DNA of 35,570 bases from a virus. Location of the stretch: positions 1-35,570 of the IMG/VR virus record IMGVR_UViG_3300044635_000949; one strand, written 5' to 3'. A model generated the notes under the pieces. The model saw only the letters and a program-made list of their open reading frames with translations. It had not been told where the DNA came from and did no database searches. The first letter of the stretch is position 1. Each line of letters opens with the position of its first letter. Positions 23,721 through 30,669 of the stretch are shown here, in pieces. A program made the translations under genes and the position numbers.

Positions 23721-23768
23721 TTTGGTAAAAGAGTAAAAATTTAAAAAGTAGTTCTATCTTTGTATCAA
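23721..23768 (+). promoter_or_regulatory. Promoter P3
   Basis: -7 box TATCTTTG at 23755-23762 inside the same 23-base core as P1 and P2 (23746-23768). TTTG at 23721-23724 lies 30 bases upstream. The sequence around it (23688-23745) is A/T tracts only. It drives the Gp157 and methyltransferase block. Confidence 0.82.
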
Positions 23769-23800
23769 GTTATTCAGAAAGCAATTAACAATCACACAAA

Positions 23801-23816
23801 AAACCTTATCATTATG
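23801..23816 (+). promoter_or_regulatory. Shared start leader, copy f (gene 23814)
   Basis: AAACCTTAT at 23801-23809, then CATT, then ATGACT at 23814-23819. Both blocks match the complement of 19874-19891, separated by a short unpaired part. Confidence 0.5.
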
Positions 23817-23978
23817 ACTACTTTAAAAACTTTTACAGCTTGGACTCGCAAAGCAAACACAAACGATCAATTTTGCACTCAGTACATCAAAGCCAAAAAC
23901 ATAAAGGAAGCAAAAGCCTTAATTATTGCAGAGGGCAGAGAAATCGAAAAAGGAACAAAAATTAATTTATACGCTTAA
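23814..23978 (+). CDS. Small early protein (54 aa)
   Basis: The shared leader fixes the start at ATG 23814; an upstream in-frame ATG at 23760 lies in the promoter itself and is rejected. The product is basic, with KAKNIKEAKALIIAEGREIEKG, which looks like a small beta-alpha-beta unit. First gene after P3, so probably early. Function unknown. Confidence 0.6.
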   Translation: MTTLKTFTAWTRKANTNDQFCTQYIKAKNIKEAKALIIAEGREIEKGTKINLYA

Positions 23979-23988
23979 TCACTTTTTA

Positions 23989-24004
23989 AAACCTTATTTT
24001 TATG
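23989..24004 (+). promoter_or_regulatory. Shared start leader, copy e (gene 24002)
   Basis: AAACCTTATTTTTATG, identical to copy d, ending with the start codon at 24002-24004. It is preceded by one copy of the TTAATCACTTTTT element found in tandem at 18926-18969. Confidence 0.62.
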
Positions 24005-24481
24005 AAAAACCTATTTAATATCGATGCTGAACTTTATGAAGTTTACAGCCAAATTGAAAACAACGGAGGCGAGATGACTCCAGAGCTGGAAGCAGCACTC
24101 GAAATTTCCGAGTCTGAGCGACTTACTAAGGGCGAGGGCTATGTTTATGTCATTAAGCAATTAAAGTCGCAGGCGGAGCTAATTAAAAGCGAAATAAAGC
24201 GCTTGCAGGATCTGGCTAAACGCTATGAAAACTCAGCCGACAAATTAGCGGACAGACTACTCGAGTCAGTTGTTGCCCACGGTCAAATTAAAACGGCTTT
24301 TGTGACAATATCGAGCCGCAAAAGTAAGTCAGTAAGCATCACGGATGAAAGTTTGTTAGGAGCTGAATTTTTGCGTATTAAGACAGAGCCAAACAAGACA
24401 GCTATTAAGGAAGCACTCGAGAGCGGTCAGGAAGTGCAAGGAGCTTTGATAGTAGAAAATTACTCGCTCAATATTCGATAA
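24002..24481 (+). CDS. Siphovirus Gp157-family protein
   Basis: The 159-aa product fits the Gp157 family in length and order: an acidic N-terminus, a long coiled coil at about residues 50-95 (YVIKQLKSQAELIKSEIKRL, then LAKRYENSADKLADRLLES), and a beta-rich end (IKTAFVTISSRKSKSVSI, then LRIKTEPNKTAIKEALESG). The family is known from Streptococcus phages, where it was linked to phage resistance; its molecular role is unclear. The gene is often near recombination genes. Its shared leader fixes the start. Confidence 0.85.
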   Translation: MKNLFNIDAELYEVYSQIENNGGEMTPELEAALEISESERLTKGEGYVYVIKQLKSQAELIKSEIKRLQDLAKRYENSADKLADRLLESVVAHGQIKTAFVTISSRKSKSVSITDESLLGAEFLRIKTEPNKTAIKEALESGQEVQGALIVENYSLNIR

Positions 24482-24486
24482 AAAAA

Positions 24487-24507
24487 AGCCCTGCATTTTG
24501 TGGGGCT
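24487..24507 (+). terminator. Terminator-like hairpin before methyltransferase 1
   Basis: AGCCCTGCA pairs with TGTGGGGCT (9 pairs, two G-U, 3-base loop), with seven A before and only a weak T-run after. Its left arm is identical to that of the hairpin at 25769-25791. Confidence 0.6.
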
Positions 24508-24522
24508 TAAATTTATAATAAA

Positions 24523-25764
24523 ATGATAAAAGTAGGATCAGACTTTAGCGGAGTAGGTGCATTCAATCAAGCGCTTAACAGACTCGGCATTGAGTATAAG
24601 GAAATATTTGCTTGCGATATGGATAAATACGCTCGGCAAACATTTGTGCATAATTACGGAGAACCTAAGTATTACCCGACCAACGTTTACGAGCGTGAAA
24701 TACCAAAAGAAAGTTTGGACATTTATATGACCTCTCCTCCCTGCCAAGCTTTCAGTCTTGCCGGGAAGCGATTAGGTAAAAATGACAAAAGAGGTATTTT
24801 GTTTTTTAATAGTTTAGAATTTATAGAAAAGAATAAACCTCGTTTTTTTATTTTTGAAAATGTGAAAGGTTTATTATCTGATGATGGCGGTAGAACTTTT
24901 TCTGAATGGGTTAATTTTTTAGGCGGCAAATCTGTTAACGGTGCGCCTGTTTTATTTCCTTATGCCGATTCAGTTCCTTATCACTTGTATTGGAAAGTAT
25001 TAAACGCAAAGCATTACGGAGTGCCACAAAACCGAGAGCGTGTTTTTTTAATTGGCATTAGGGATGACAAAGATAATAATTTTAGCTTCCCGGCTGAGGA
25101 GCATTTAACAAAGCGTTTAAAAGATGTATTAGAGGAAGATGTAGATAAAAAGTATTTTTTAAGTGAGAAAGGAATAGAACATATTTTAGCTAAAGAAGGT
25201 GTTTATACAGGAATAAATGAAGACCCTACAAGATGTTTAACAACAAGATACTCAGCAAGTTTAGCTGGAACATTTATTCAAATAAAATCTGCAACCTCGA
25301 AAGGTTATGAAGAAGCAACAGAGGGAGATTTAATAAATTTTAGCGTACCGAACTCCGAAACAAGGCGAGGTAGAGTTGGCAAAGGTGTGGCACAGACTTT
25401 AGATACGCAATGTAATCAGGGTGTGATGGTTATTGCATTCGGTCGCTCAGAAGAAGAAAAAAAAAGGCGCAAAGAACATTTTAAAAAGACTGGTTTAGAT
25501 ACAGGAAGTTTTAAAGACAAAGAACTTATAATTAAAAATCAAGATTATTTTGATACTTTATTGGCTAATCCTAATCCGCAAAAGGAAGGATTGATTGCAG
25601 ATAACTACAAAATCCGCCGCTTAACCCCTCGAGAGTGCTTCCGACTTATGGATTTTCCCGATACTTTTACTTGGATTTGCTCAGATAGTCAAGCATACAA
25701 ACAAGCAGGGAATAGTATTGTAGTTAACGTACTTTATAAAATATTAAAAAATCTTAGTCTATAA
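24523..25764 (+). CDS. DNA (cytosine-5) methyltransferase 1
   Basis: The 413-aa product has the ordered C5-methyltransferase motifs: I FSGVGAFNQAL at about 8-18, IV SPPCQAFS with catalytic Cys74, VI FENVKG with Glu112, VIII QNRERVFLIG at about 174-183, and X QAGNSIVVNVL near the end. Between VIII and X lies a long target-recognition region (about 190-365). It methylates cytosine in DNA, most likely to protect phage DNA from host restriction; no restriction enzyme gene is next to it. The gene is AT-richer than its neighbours and is bounded by twin hairpins, as for a cassette acquired later. Confidence 0.95.
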   Translation: MIKVGSDFSGVGAFNQALNRLGIEYKEIFACDMDKYARQTFVHNYGEPKYYPTNVYEREIPKESLDIYMTSPPCQAFSLAGKRLGKNDKRGILFFNSLEFIEKNKPRFFIFENVKGLLSDDGGRTFSEWVNFLGGKSVNGAPVLFPYADSVPYHLYWKVLNAKHYGVPQNRERVFLIGIRDDKDNNFSFPAEEHLTKRLKDVLEEDVDKKYFLSEKGIEHILAKEGVYTGINEDPTRCLTTRYSASLAGTFIQIKSATSKGYEEATEGDLINFSVPNSETRRGRVGKGVAQTLDTQCNQGVMVIAFGRSEEEKKRRKEHFKKTGLDTGSFKDKELIIKNQDYFDTLLANPNPQKEGLIADNYKIRRLTPRECFRLMDFPDTFTWICSDSQAYKQAGNSIVVNVLYKILKNLSL

Positions 25765-25768
25765 AAAA

Positions 25769-25800
25769 AGCCCTGCAATCACTGCGGGGCTTTCACTTTT
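25769..25800. terminator. Bidirectional terminator between convergent genes
   Basis: AGCCCTGCA/TGCGGGGCT, a 9-pair stem with one G-U and a 5-base loop, with seven A on the left and a T-rich tail on the right. It can end both the methyltransferase transcript (+) and the 25844-26176 gene (-). Confidence 0.82.
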
Positions 25801-25843
25801 TAATCACTTTAAAGACCAAAGAAACAAACAAACTATTTAAACA

Positions 25844-26176
25844 CTATTTTTTAGAAACTTTGACAACCTGAAACACAACGGAAGAAGTCACGATAAGCCA
25901 GTTAATGCACTGCTCGACGATCGCCTCTGCTTTGTCATTAGGTAGATCTAACTTTTGAGCTACTGCCAGTTTAATTTCCTCGCTGTATTGAGGCGAAATT
26001 CCAGCCTTAAGCTCTGCAATAGCCTCGTCTATATTAGTGACGAATTTTGGCAATTTCATTAGCTCAGGAACAAGACCGACAACCTCAGCAAATAAAACTT
26101 TTTTATCCTGAAGGATTTTGCCAATTTCGCTTATTAGCTCAGCCGAAATAACGACGCAGGTTTTTAATGAAGACAT
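25844..26176 (-). CDS. Only reverse-strand gene, unknown (110 aa)
   Basis: The product is acidic and helical, with EVVGLVPELMKLPKFV in the middle, EEIKLAVAQKLDLPNDKAEAIV, and a hydrophobic C-terminus (INWLIVTSSVVFQVV) that could touch membrane. I recall similar phage proteins of this helical type but no function. It has its own -7 box (26203-26210) and shares the terminator at 25769. Being the only gene on this strand, divergent from a lysin gene, it may be separately regulated; it could modulate lysis, which is inference. Confidence 0.7.
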   Translation of the reverse strand: MSSLKTCVVISAELISEIGKILQDKKVLFAEVVGLVPELMKLPKFVTNIDEAIAELKAGISPQYSEEIKLAVAQKLDLPNDKAEAIVEQCINWLIVTSSVVFQVVKVSKK

Positions 26177-26202
26177 AGTAAATATTTTTTAGGTTAATAG
26201 CA

Positions 26203-26210
26203 CAAAAATA
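26203..26210 (-). promoter_or_regulatory. -7 box TATTTTTG for the reverse-strand gene
   Basis: On the reverse strand this reads TATTTTTG, 27 bases upstream of the ATG, and it lies back to back with the + strand box at 26222-26229. Confidence 0.55.
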
Positions 26211-26221
26211 CAAAATACTTT

Positions 26222-26229
26222 TATATTTG
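26222..26229 (+). promoter_or_regulatory. -7 box TATATTTG for the lysin gene
   Basis: TATATTTG lies 19 bases before the GTG start at 26249, so the transcript would have a leader of about 13 bases. Only 11 bases separate it from the opposite-strand box, so binding at one should affect the other. Confidence 0.55.
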
Positions 26230-26248
26230 TATAAAATTACAAAAGATT

Positions 26249-26875
26249 GTGAAAGGATTTCAACAAATACTCAAAGACAGAGGCTATTATACTGGAGCCA
26301 TTGACGGAATAGTCGGACCGCTTACATTAGGCGGGGCAAAGCAATGGATTGATGCCGAGATGAATATCAGAGGCTGGGTGAAGCCAGTCAATGACTTAGT
26401 CTGGATTAGAACAGACCAAAGCTTCGACAACAAATTTTCAGACTATGTAGTGAGATTTAACAATAGAGTTGCCGATATGATATTGCCCTGCTCAACTACT
26501 CCAGGAGATTTTTATATTTTTAATCCTTTGACAGTTGGCGGCATTACTGGTGCAGCGGTTGCCTGCGAGCAGCAAGTTATCGGTTCACATAAGTTTGTGA
26601 CGTCTGGGTCGTGGTCTTCCTTATGGCTGGGTGCGCCTTACTTTTATCAGGCGGGAGCTATTGAGATTTATCGGGATGGAAACAAAGACAGAAAGCTCGA
26701 TAAGACAGTTAAGACTAAAGGATGGTATGGCATAAACTTTCATAGGGGCGGAGTCGGGTCTTTTGTCGATAACTGGAGCGCAGGTTGTATGGTAGTGCCA
26801 GATGCACGTTGGTTCGAGGCAATAAAGATTTTTTCCGCTAATCAATTGATAAATTTTACCCTAATAGAATTATGA
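26249..26875 (+). CDS. Peptidoglycan-binding, YkuD-like (L,D-transpeptidase-type) lysin
   Basis: Residues 1-35 of the 208-aa product match PG_binding_1 (FQQILKDRGYYTGAIDGIVG), a wall-binding module. Toward the C-terminus IEIYRDGNKDRKLD is followed by GINFHRGG and, 12 residues after the His, WSAGCMVVPDARWF. This His-spacing-SxGC layout resembles the catalytic motif of YkuD-type L,D-transpeptidases. The enzyme would act on cross-links or stem peptides, but the assignment is by motif only. No signal peptide is seen. The start is GTG. It overlaps the ParB-like gene by ATGA, so it is expressed with the second methyltransferase. Confidence 0.65.
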   Translation: MKGFQQILKDRGYYTGAIDGIVGPLTLGGAKQWIDAEMNIRGWVKPVNDLVWIRTDQSFDNKFSDYVVRFNNRVADMILPCSTTPGDFYIFNPLTVGGITGAAVACEQQVIGSHKFVTSGSWSSLWLGAPYFYQAGAIEIYRDGNKDRKLDKTVKTKGWYGINFHRGGVGSFVDNWSAGCMVVPDARWFEAIKIFSANQLINFTLIEL

Positions 26876-27465
26876 AAATAGAACTGATCAAGTCGCAAAA
26901 TATAGCGCTTACAAAGCTCGAAATAAACAAGGGGCAAATCGAAGGGCTGCCAAAAAATCCACGCTTAATAAAAGACTCAAAGTTTGAAAAGCTCAAAAAG
27001 TCTATCGAGGACAATCCCGAAATGCTTGGAATGCGCGAAGTCTTAGTCTATCCGCACGGCTCAAAGTTTGTTATCATTGGCGGCAATATGCGCTTTCAAG
27101 CCTGCAAAGATTTAGGCTTTACGGAAGTTCCTTGCAAAGTACTCGAGAAAGATACGACAGCGGAGCAGCTCAGAGCAATAACGATTAAAGATAATGTCGG
27201 TTTTGGTGAGCACGACTGGGAACTATTGGCGAATGAATGGGACAGCGTGGAACTGGAAGAGTGGGGAATAGAATTGCCTGTTCAATACAATTCAGATATT
27301 GACTATTCAGATAAAAACGAGGAGATTGATATTGATGCTTTGGACTCAGATATGATAATAAAGCTAAAATATACAGAGGACGAATATCATTTAGTAAGGG
27401 AGCAGCTAAGTAAAATAGCAGCAACACCGGAACAAGCAGTCTGGAAATTATTAGGCAATGAGTAA
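26872..27465 (+). CDS. ParB/sulfiredoxin-like phage protein
   Basis: The 197-aa product has a ParB N-terminal-like domain: LPKNPRLIKDSKFEKLKKSI at about residues 26-45, then VLVYPHGSKFVIIGGNMRFQ with the GGNMRFQAC signature, and AEQLRAITIKDNVGFGEHDW. Such proteins are often encoded next to phage DNA methyltransferases and may help target them or bind DNA. The end (about 145-197) is an acidic helical tail. It overlaps the following methyltransferase gene by 8 bases, so the two are probably made together. Confidence 0.85.
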   Translation: MKIELIKSQNIALTKLEINKGQIEGLPKNPRLIKDSKFEKLKKSIEDNPEMLGMREVLVYPHGSKFVIIGGNMRFQACKDLGFTEVPCKVLEKDTTAEQLRAITIKDNVGFGEHDWELLANEWDSVELEEWGIELPVQYNSDIDYSDKNEEIDIDALDSDMIIKLKYTEDEYHLVREQLSKIAATPEQAVWKLLGNE

Positions 27466-28477
27466 ACATAGATTTCCATATAAGTGGTATTTAAAAGACG
27501 GCTATCCTGAAAAAAACGGATTAAAAGTTTTCGGTACTTTTATTTGTGGTGGAGGCTCAACTATGGGCTATAAATTAGCAGGATTTGAGCATATTGGTGG
27601 CGTTGAAATAGACCCAGAGGTTGCGGACGTTTATAAAACAAATCACGAGCCAAAACATTTATTTGTAGAGGATATTCGAGAATTTGCAAAAAGAACAGAG
27701 TTTCCAGAGGATTTATACAACCTTGATATTTTAGACGGCTCACCTCCTTGCTCTTCATTTAGTATGGCAGGGAATAGGGAAAAAGACTGGGGAAAAACTA
27801 AGGTATTTAGAGAGGGTCAGGCAGAGCAAAGATTAGATGATTTGTTTTTTGATTACATAGCACTTGCAAAAAAATTGCAGCCTAAAGTTGTAATTGCTGA
27901 AAATGTCAAAGGTTTAATACAAGGCAATGCAAAATCTTATGTACATAGAATAAAAAAGGAATTTGAAGCGGCTGGATATAAAGTTCAATTGTTTTTGCTT
28001 AATGCTGCGAGTATGGGAGTTCCTCAAAAGAGAGAAAGGGTATTTTTTATCTGTCAAAGAAAAGATTTAAATTTACCTAAATTAGAATTAAAGTTTAATG
28101 AAGAGGCAATAGTTTATAAACAATATCAAGAGCAAAATAATATAAATGATTTAACTGATGTTCAATTTAATTTATGGAAAAAACAAAAACCAACTGATAA
28201 AACTTTGGCAGATATAAGAAATGCGGCAAATGGATTTACAGATTATTTATTAAATGAAAATGAAGTAATACCAACTATAACAAGCGGTGGTAAATTTTTA
28301 TTAAAAAACCAACCTCGATGGATGAATAAAAATGAATTTTGTCAAAGCGGTAGCTATCCTATTGATTATGATTTTAAACAAATAGAGCCACAATATTTAA
28401 TCGGAATGAGTGTTCCTCCAGTTATGACAGCGCAGATAGCAACTGAAATTTATAACCAATGGTTTAAAAAATTATAA
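27458..28477 (+). CDS. DNA (cytosine-5) methyltransferase 2, variant motif IV
   Basis: The 339-aa product has motif I FGTFICGGGSTMGYKLAGF at about 25-43, IV DGSPPCSSFSMAG with Cys98, VI IAENVKG with Glu149, VIII VPQKRERVFFI, and X-like LIGMSVPPVMTAQIA. The usual PCQ is PCS and the usual GNSVP is GMSVP. These are deviations seen in a phage branch of the family, so activity is likely but specificity may differ. It forms a unit with the ParB-like gene. Together with methyltransferase 1 it would give two layers of cytosine modification. Codon use is AT-rich in the middle. Confidence 0.92.
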   Translation: MSKHRFPYKWYLKDGYPEKNGLKVFGTFICGGGSTMGYKLAGFEHIGGVEIDPEVADVYKTNHEPKHLFVEDIREFAKRTEFPEDLYNLDILDGSPPCSSFSMAGNREKDWGKTKVFREGQAEQRLDDLFFDYIALAKKLQPKVVIAENVKGLIQGNAKSYVHRIKKEFEAAGYKVQLFLLNAASMGVPQKRERVFFICQRKDLNLPKLELKFNEEAIVYKQYQEQNNINDLTDVQFNLWKKQKPTDKTLADIRNAANGFTDYLLNENEVIPTITSGGKFLLKNQPRWMNKNEFCQSGSYPIDYDFKQIEPQYLIGMSVPPVMTAQIATEIYNQWFKKL

Positions 28478-28479
28478 TT

Positions 28480-28944
28480 ATGCCAATACCCACACCCAGA
28501 CCAACGGAAGACGTCGACAAGTTTATCGACCGCTGTATGTCGGACGAAAATATGAACACAGACTACCCAGACCAAAAGCAACGGTATGCAGTTTGTCTTG
28601 TCACATACGAAAAGCAAGCGCAAAAGAATATTTTAGCTCAGGAGACATTCACAGACTATCCGCAGGCAGCGACAACAAACGCAAAGAGGGCTTTGAAATG
28701 GAGGGAAGAAACTGGCAACCCGAGAGGATGCGGAACTCCAGTCGGTTGGGCTCGAGCTAACCAGTTAGCAAATAGAGAACCGATAAGTTTCGACACAATC
28801 AAAAGAATGGCAGCCTTTCAAAGGTTTAGGAGATTTGCTGGGAAGAGTTATGAGGAAGGATGCGGCACCATAGTTTGGGACTGCTGGGGCGGAACTGAGG
28901 GCGTTGACTGGGCGATTAGAAAAGTTAAACAAATAGAGGGATGA
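28480..28944 (+). CDS. Conserved phage protein near terminase, unknown
   Basis: The 154-aa product begins with PIPTPRPTEDVDKFIDRCMS and has QKQRYAVCLVTYEK, a pattern seen at the start of many phage head-region proteins. The second part (TNAKRALKWREETG, then GTPVGWARANQLANREPIS, then KRMAAFQRF and GCGTIVWDCWGG) is a domain also found in phage prohead-associated proteins. Function unknown. Position two bases after the methyltransferase and just before the terminase genes suggests packaging or head assembly. Confidence 0.7.
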   Translation: MPIPTPRPTEDVDKFIDRCMSDENMNTDYPDQKQRYAVCLVTYEKQAQKNILAQETFTDYPQAATTNAKRALKWREETGNPRGCGTPVGWARANQLANREPISFDTIKRMAAFQRFRRFAGKSYEEGCGTIVWDCWGGTEGVDWAIRKVKQIEG

Positions 28945-29126
28945 CACGTAACGATAGGACACGCTTGCGCAGGGAGTACGAATATTTGCGAGGCTGCAGC
29001 GAGATGCTCAGCTGGTTTGTTTTGACTAATCCGTCGGACGATCTAATCGAGGATAAGCTCGACAAAATTCAGGGGCGGATGGAAACAATAAGCACAATGA
29101 TTAAGAAATTAGAAAGCCAAAATTAA
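28941..29126 (+). CDS. Small coiled-coil protein (61 aa)
   Basis: The gene overlaps the upstream gene with ATGA. The product is basic at the N-terminus (MTRNDRTRLRREYEYLRG) and a helix follows (LIEDKLDKIQGRMETI). It may be a DNA-binding partner of packaging proteins; no family recognised. Confidence 0.55.
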   Translation: MTRNDRTRLRREYEYLRGCSEMLSWFVLTNPSDDLIEDKLDKIQGRMETISTMIKKLESQN

Positions 29127-29146
29127 CAGGTGAAAAACAGGTGAAA
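29125..29146. repeat. Two 11-base tandem repeats before the packaging genes
   Basis: AACAGGTGAAA occurs twice without a gap (29125-29135, 29136-29146), one base before the ATG at 29148. The AGGTG could weakly act as a ribosome site, or the pair could be part of a packaging or terminase-binding site. Confidence 0.9.
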
Positions 29147-29147
29147 T

Positions 29148-29471
29148 ATGCCATTCCCAAATAAAGACAAAACATTCAAAAAAGGTCAGAGCGGCAACCC
29201 GAAAGGACGTCCGCCAATTCGAGACATTAAGGTCGTTTTGCAAGACCTGCTCAGTCAGGAAAAGAACGGCACTCAGTTAATTGACGGTCTTATGTCGGTG
29301 GTGGTCAATAAGGCGCTTAAAGGGGATTTAAAGGCGGTCGATATGCTTTTGAGCTATACCTTTGGCAAAGCAACACAACGGACTGAAATAACTGGCTCAG
29401 AGGGCGAGAAAATAGACTTTACAATTAATGTAGTACAAGGAAAGGAAAATTTACCTTATAAGCCAGACTAA
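29148..29471 (+). CDS. DUF5681-like protein, candidate small terminase
   Basis: The first 25 residues of the 107-aa product (KTFKKGQSGNPKGRPPIRDI) are the DUF5681 signature, and the rest is helical (LQDLLSQE, NKALKGDLKAVDMLLSYTFG). Such proteins lie directly upstream of TerL in many phages and are candidates for the small terminase subunit that recognises DNA. The Arg/Lys/Gly-rich N-terminus fits DNA binding. The stop overlaps TerL (TAATG). The tandem repeat upstream could be its binding site. Confidence 0.75.
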   Translation: MPFPNKDKTFKKGQSGNPKGRPPIRDIKVVLQDLLSQEKNGTQLIDGLMSVVVNKALKGDLKAVDMLLSYTFGKATQRTEITGSEGEKIDFTINVVQGKENLPYKPD

Positions 29472-30661
29472 TGAACACAACAGCTATTTTTTTATGGAAT
29501 AGGACTCCTGAAAAGTATGCAAAGGTAGATCGAAAGAAAAAAGTTATTTGCATAAATCAAGGGGGCACGGCTGCAGGCAAAACTTACGCAATAATGCAGG
29601 TGCTTTTTTGTTTGGCAATTGAGAATGCTGGCTGGGTTATTACGGTAGTCGGGCAGGATTATCCAAATTTAGCAAAGGGAAGTATAAGAGATAGCGAAAA
29701 GATAGCAGCGGAAACACCTTTTATTTTAGCGAGCTTAGAAGGAGGGTTTAATCGGACTTCAAAGTGCTACAAATTTAAGAACGGCTCAATATTAGAGTTC
29801 ACAAGTTATCAAACGGCTCAGGATGCAAAAAACGGAAAGCGGCAGGTCTTATTTGTGAATGAAGCAAACGGGGTACATTACGACATTTTTAACGAGCTGA
29901 ACCTCAGGACCGACAAAAGGGTATTTATTGACTACAATCCGAATAGTGAGTTCTGGGTGCACGATAAGCTAATCGGAAATGATAACGTCGCTTATTTTAT
30001 TTCTAACTTTATGCACAATAATTTCGTAAGCGATAGTATAGTTGAAGGCATTTTGAAGCTGAAAGAAAAAGATCCAATGCTTTGGAGGGTATACGGACTC
30101 GGGCAGACTGGAAAAATTGAGGGTACCGTCTTTGACTATCGAATAGTGGAAGAGATGCCTTACAATTTAGATAAAAGAGCTTTTGGTCTGGACTTTGGTT
30201 TTACAAATGATCCGACAACCTTAGTCGAGTGCGGCATATCGGACGGTGAGATTTATGGTAGGGAAATTATTTATCAAACGGGGCTAACAAATAGGGATAT
30301 AAACGCTTTATTTATTGATCACGGCATAAGGAAAAGCGAGCCAATATTCGCGGACTCAGCAGATCCAAAAAGTATTTACGAATTGAAAATGTACGGATGG
30401 AATATTATGCCAGCGGAAAAAGGTCCTGACTCGATACCATACTCAATAAATTTATTAAAGCAATACGGAAAAATCAATTTAACAAGGGGCAGCCAAAACT
30501 GGATTAAGGAAGCACAAAATTACAAATGGAAGGAAGCAAGAGACGGAAAAAAACTACCTTTGCCAGTGGATGCCTTCAACCACGCGTGGGACGCCTGCAG
30601 GTACTGGGCGCTCGGAATGCTTAAAAAAGGACAGACAAAGGGATTATTAGCATACGGATAA
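29471..30661 (+). CDS. terL: Terminase large subunit
   Basis: The 396-aa product has the ATPase and nuclease parts of a Terminase_3 (PBSX-type) motor. Walker A GGTAAGKT is at 31-38, Walker B QVLFVNEAN at 125-133 with Glu131, and the nuclease acidic residues are Asp241 (GLDFGFTNDP), Asp295/298 (ADSADPK) and Asp367/374 (PVDAFNHAWDAC). It pumps DNA into the prohead through the portal and cuts concatemers. The upstream gene is the likely small subunit. The portal gene is about 17 kb away around the circle, unusual for tailed phages. Confidence 0.95.
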   Translation: MNTTAIFLWNRTPEKYAKVDRKKKVICINQGGTAAGKTYAIMQVLFCLAIENAGWVITVVGQDYPNLAKGSIRDSEKIAAETPFILASLEGGFNRTSKCYKFKNGSILEFTSYQTAQDAKNGKRQVLFVNEANGVHYDIFNELNLRTDKRVFIDYNPNSEFWVHDKLIGNDNVAYFISNFMHNNFVSDSIVEGILKLKEKDPMLWRVYGLGQTGKIEGTVFDYRIVEEMPYNLDKRAFGLDFGFTNDPTTLVECGISDGEIYGREIIYQTGLTNRDINALFIDHGIRKSEPIFADSADPKSIYELKMYGWNIMPAEKGPDSIPYSINLLKQYGKINLTRGSQNWIKEAQNYKWKEARDGKKLPLPVDAFNHAWDACRYWALGMLKKGQTKGLLAYG

Positions 30662-30669
30662 AAAATATT

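Noticed and set aside
23760-23813. Start of the 54-aa gene at ATG 23760
   Set aside because: That ATG lies in the -7 box and promoter core of P3, so it would be upstream of the transcript start.
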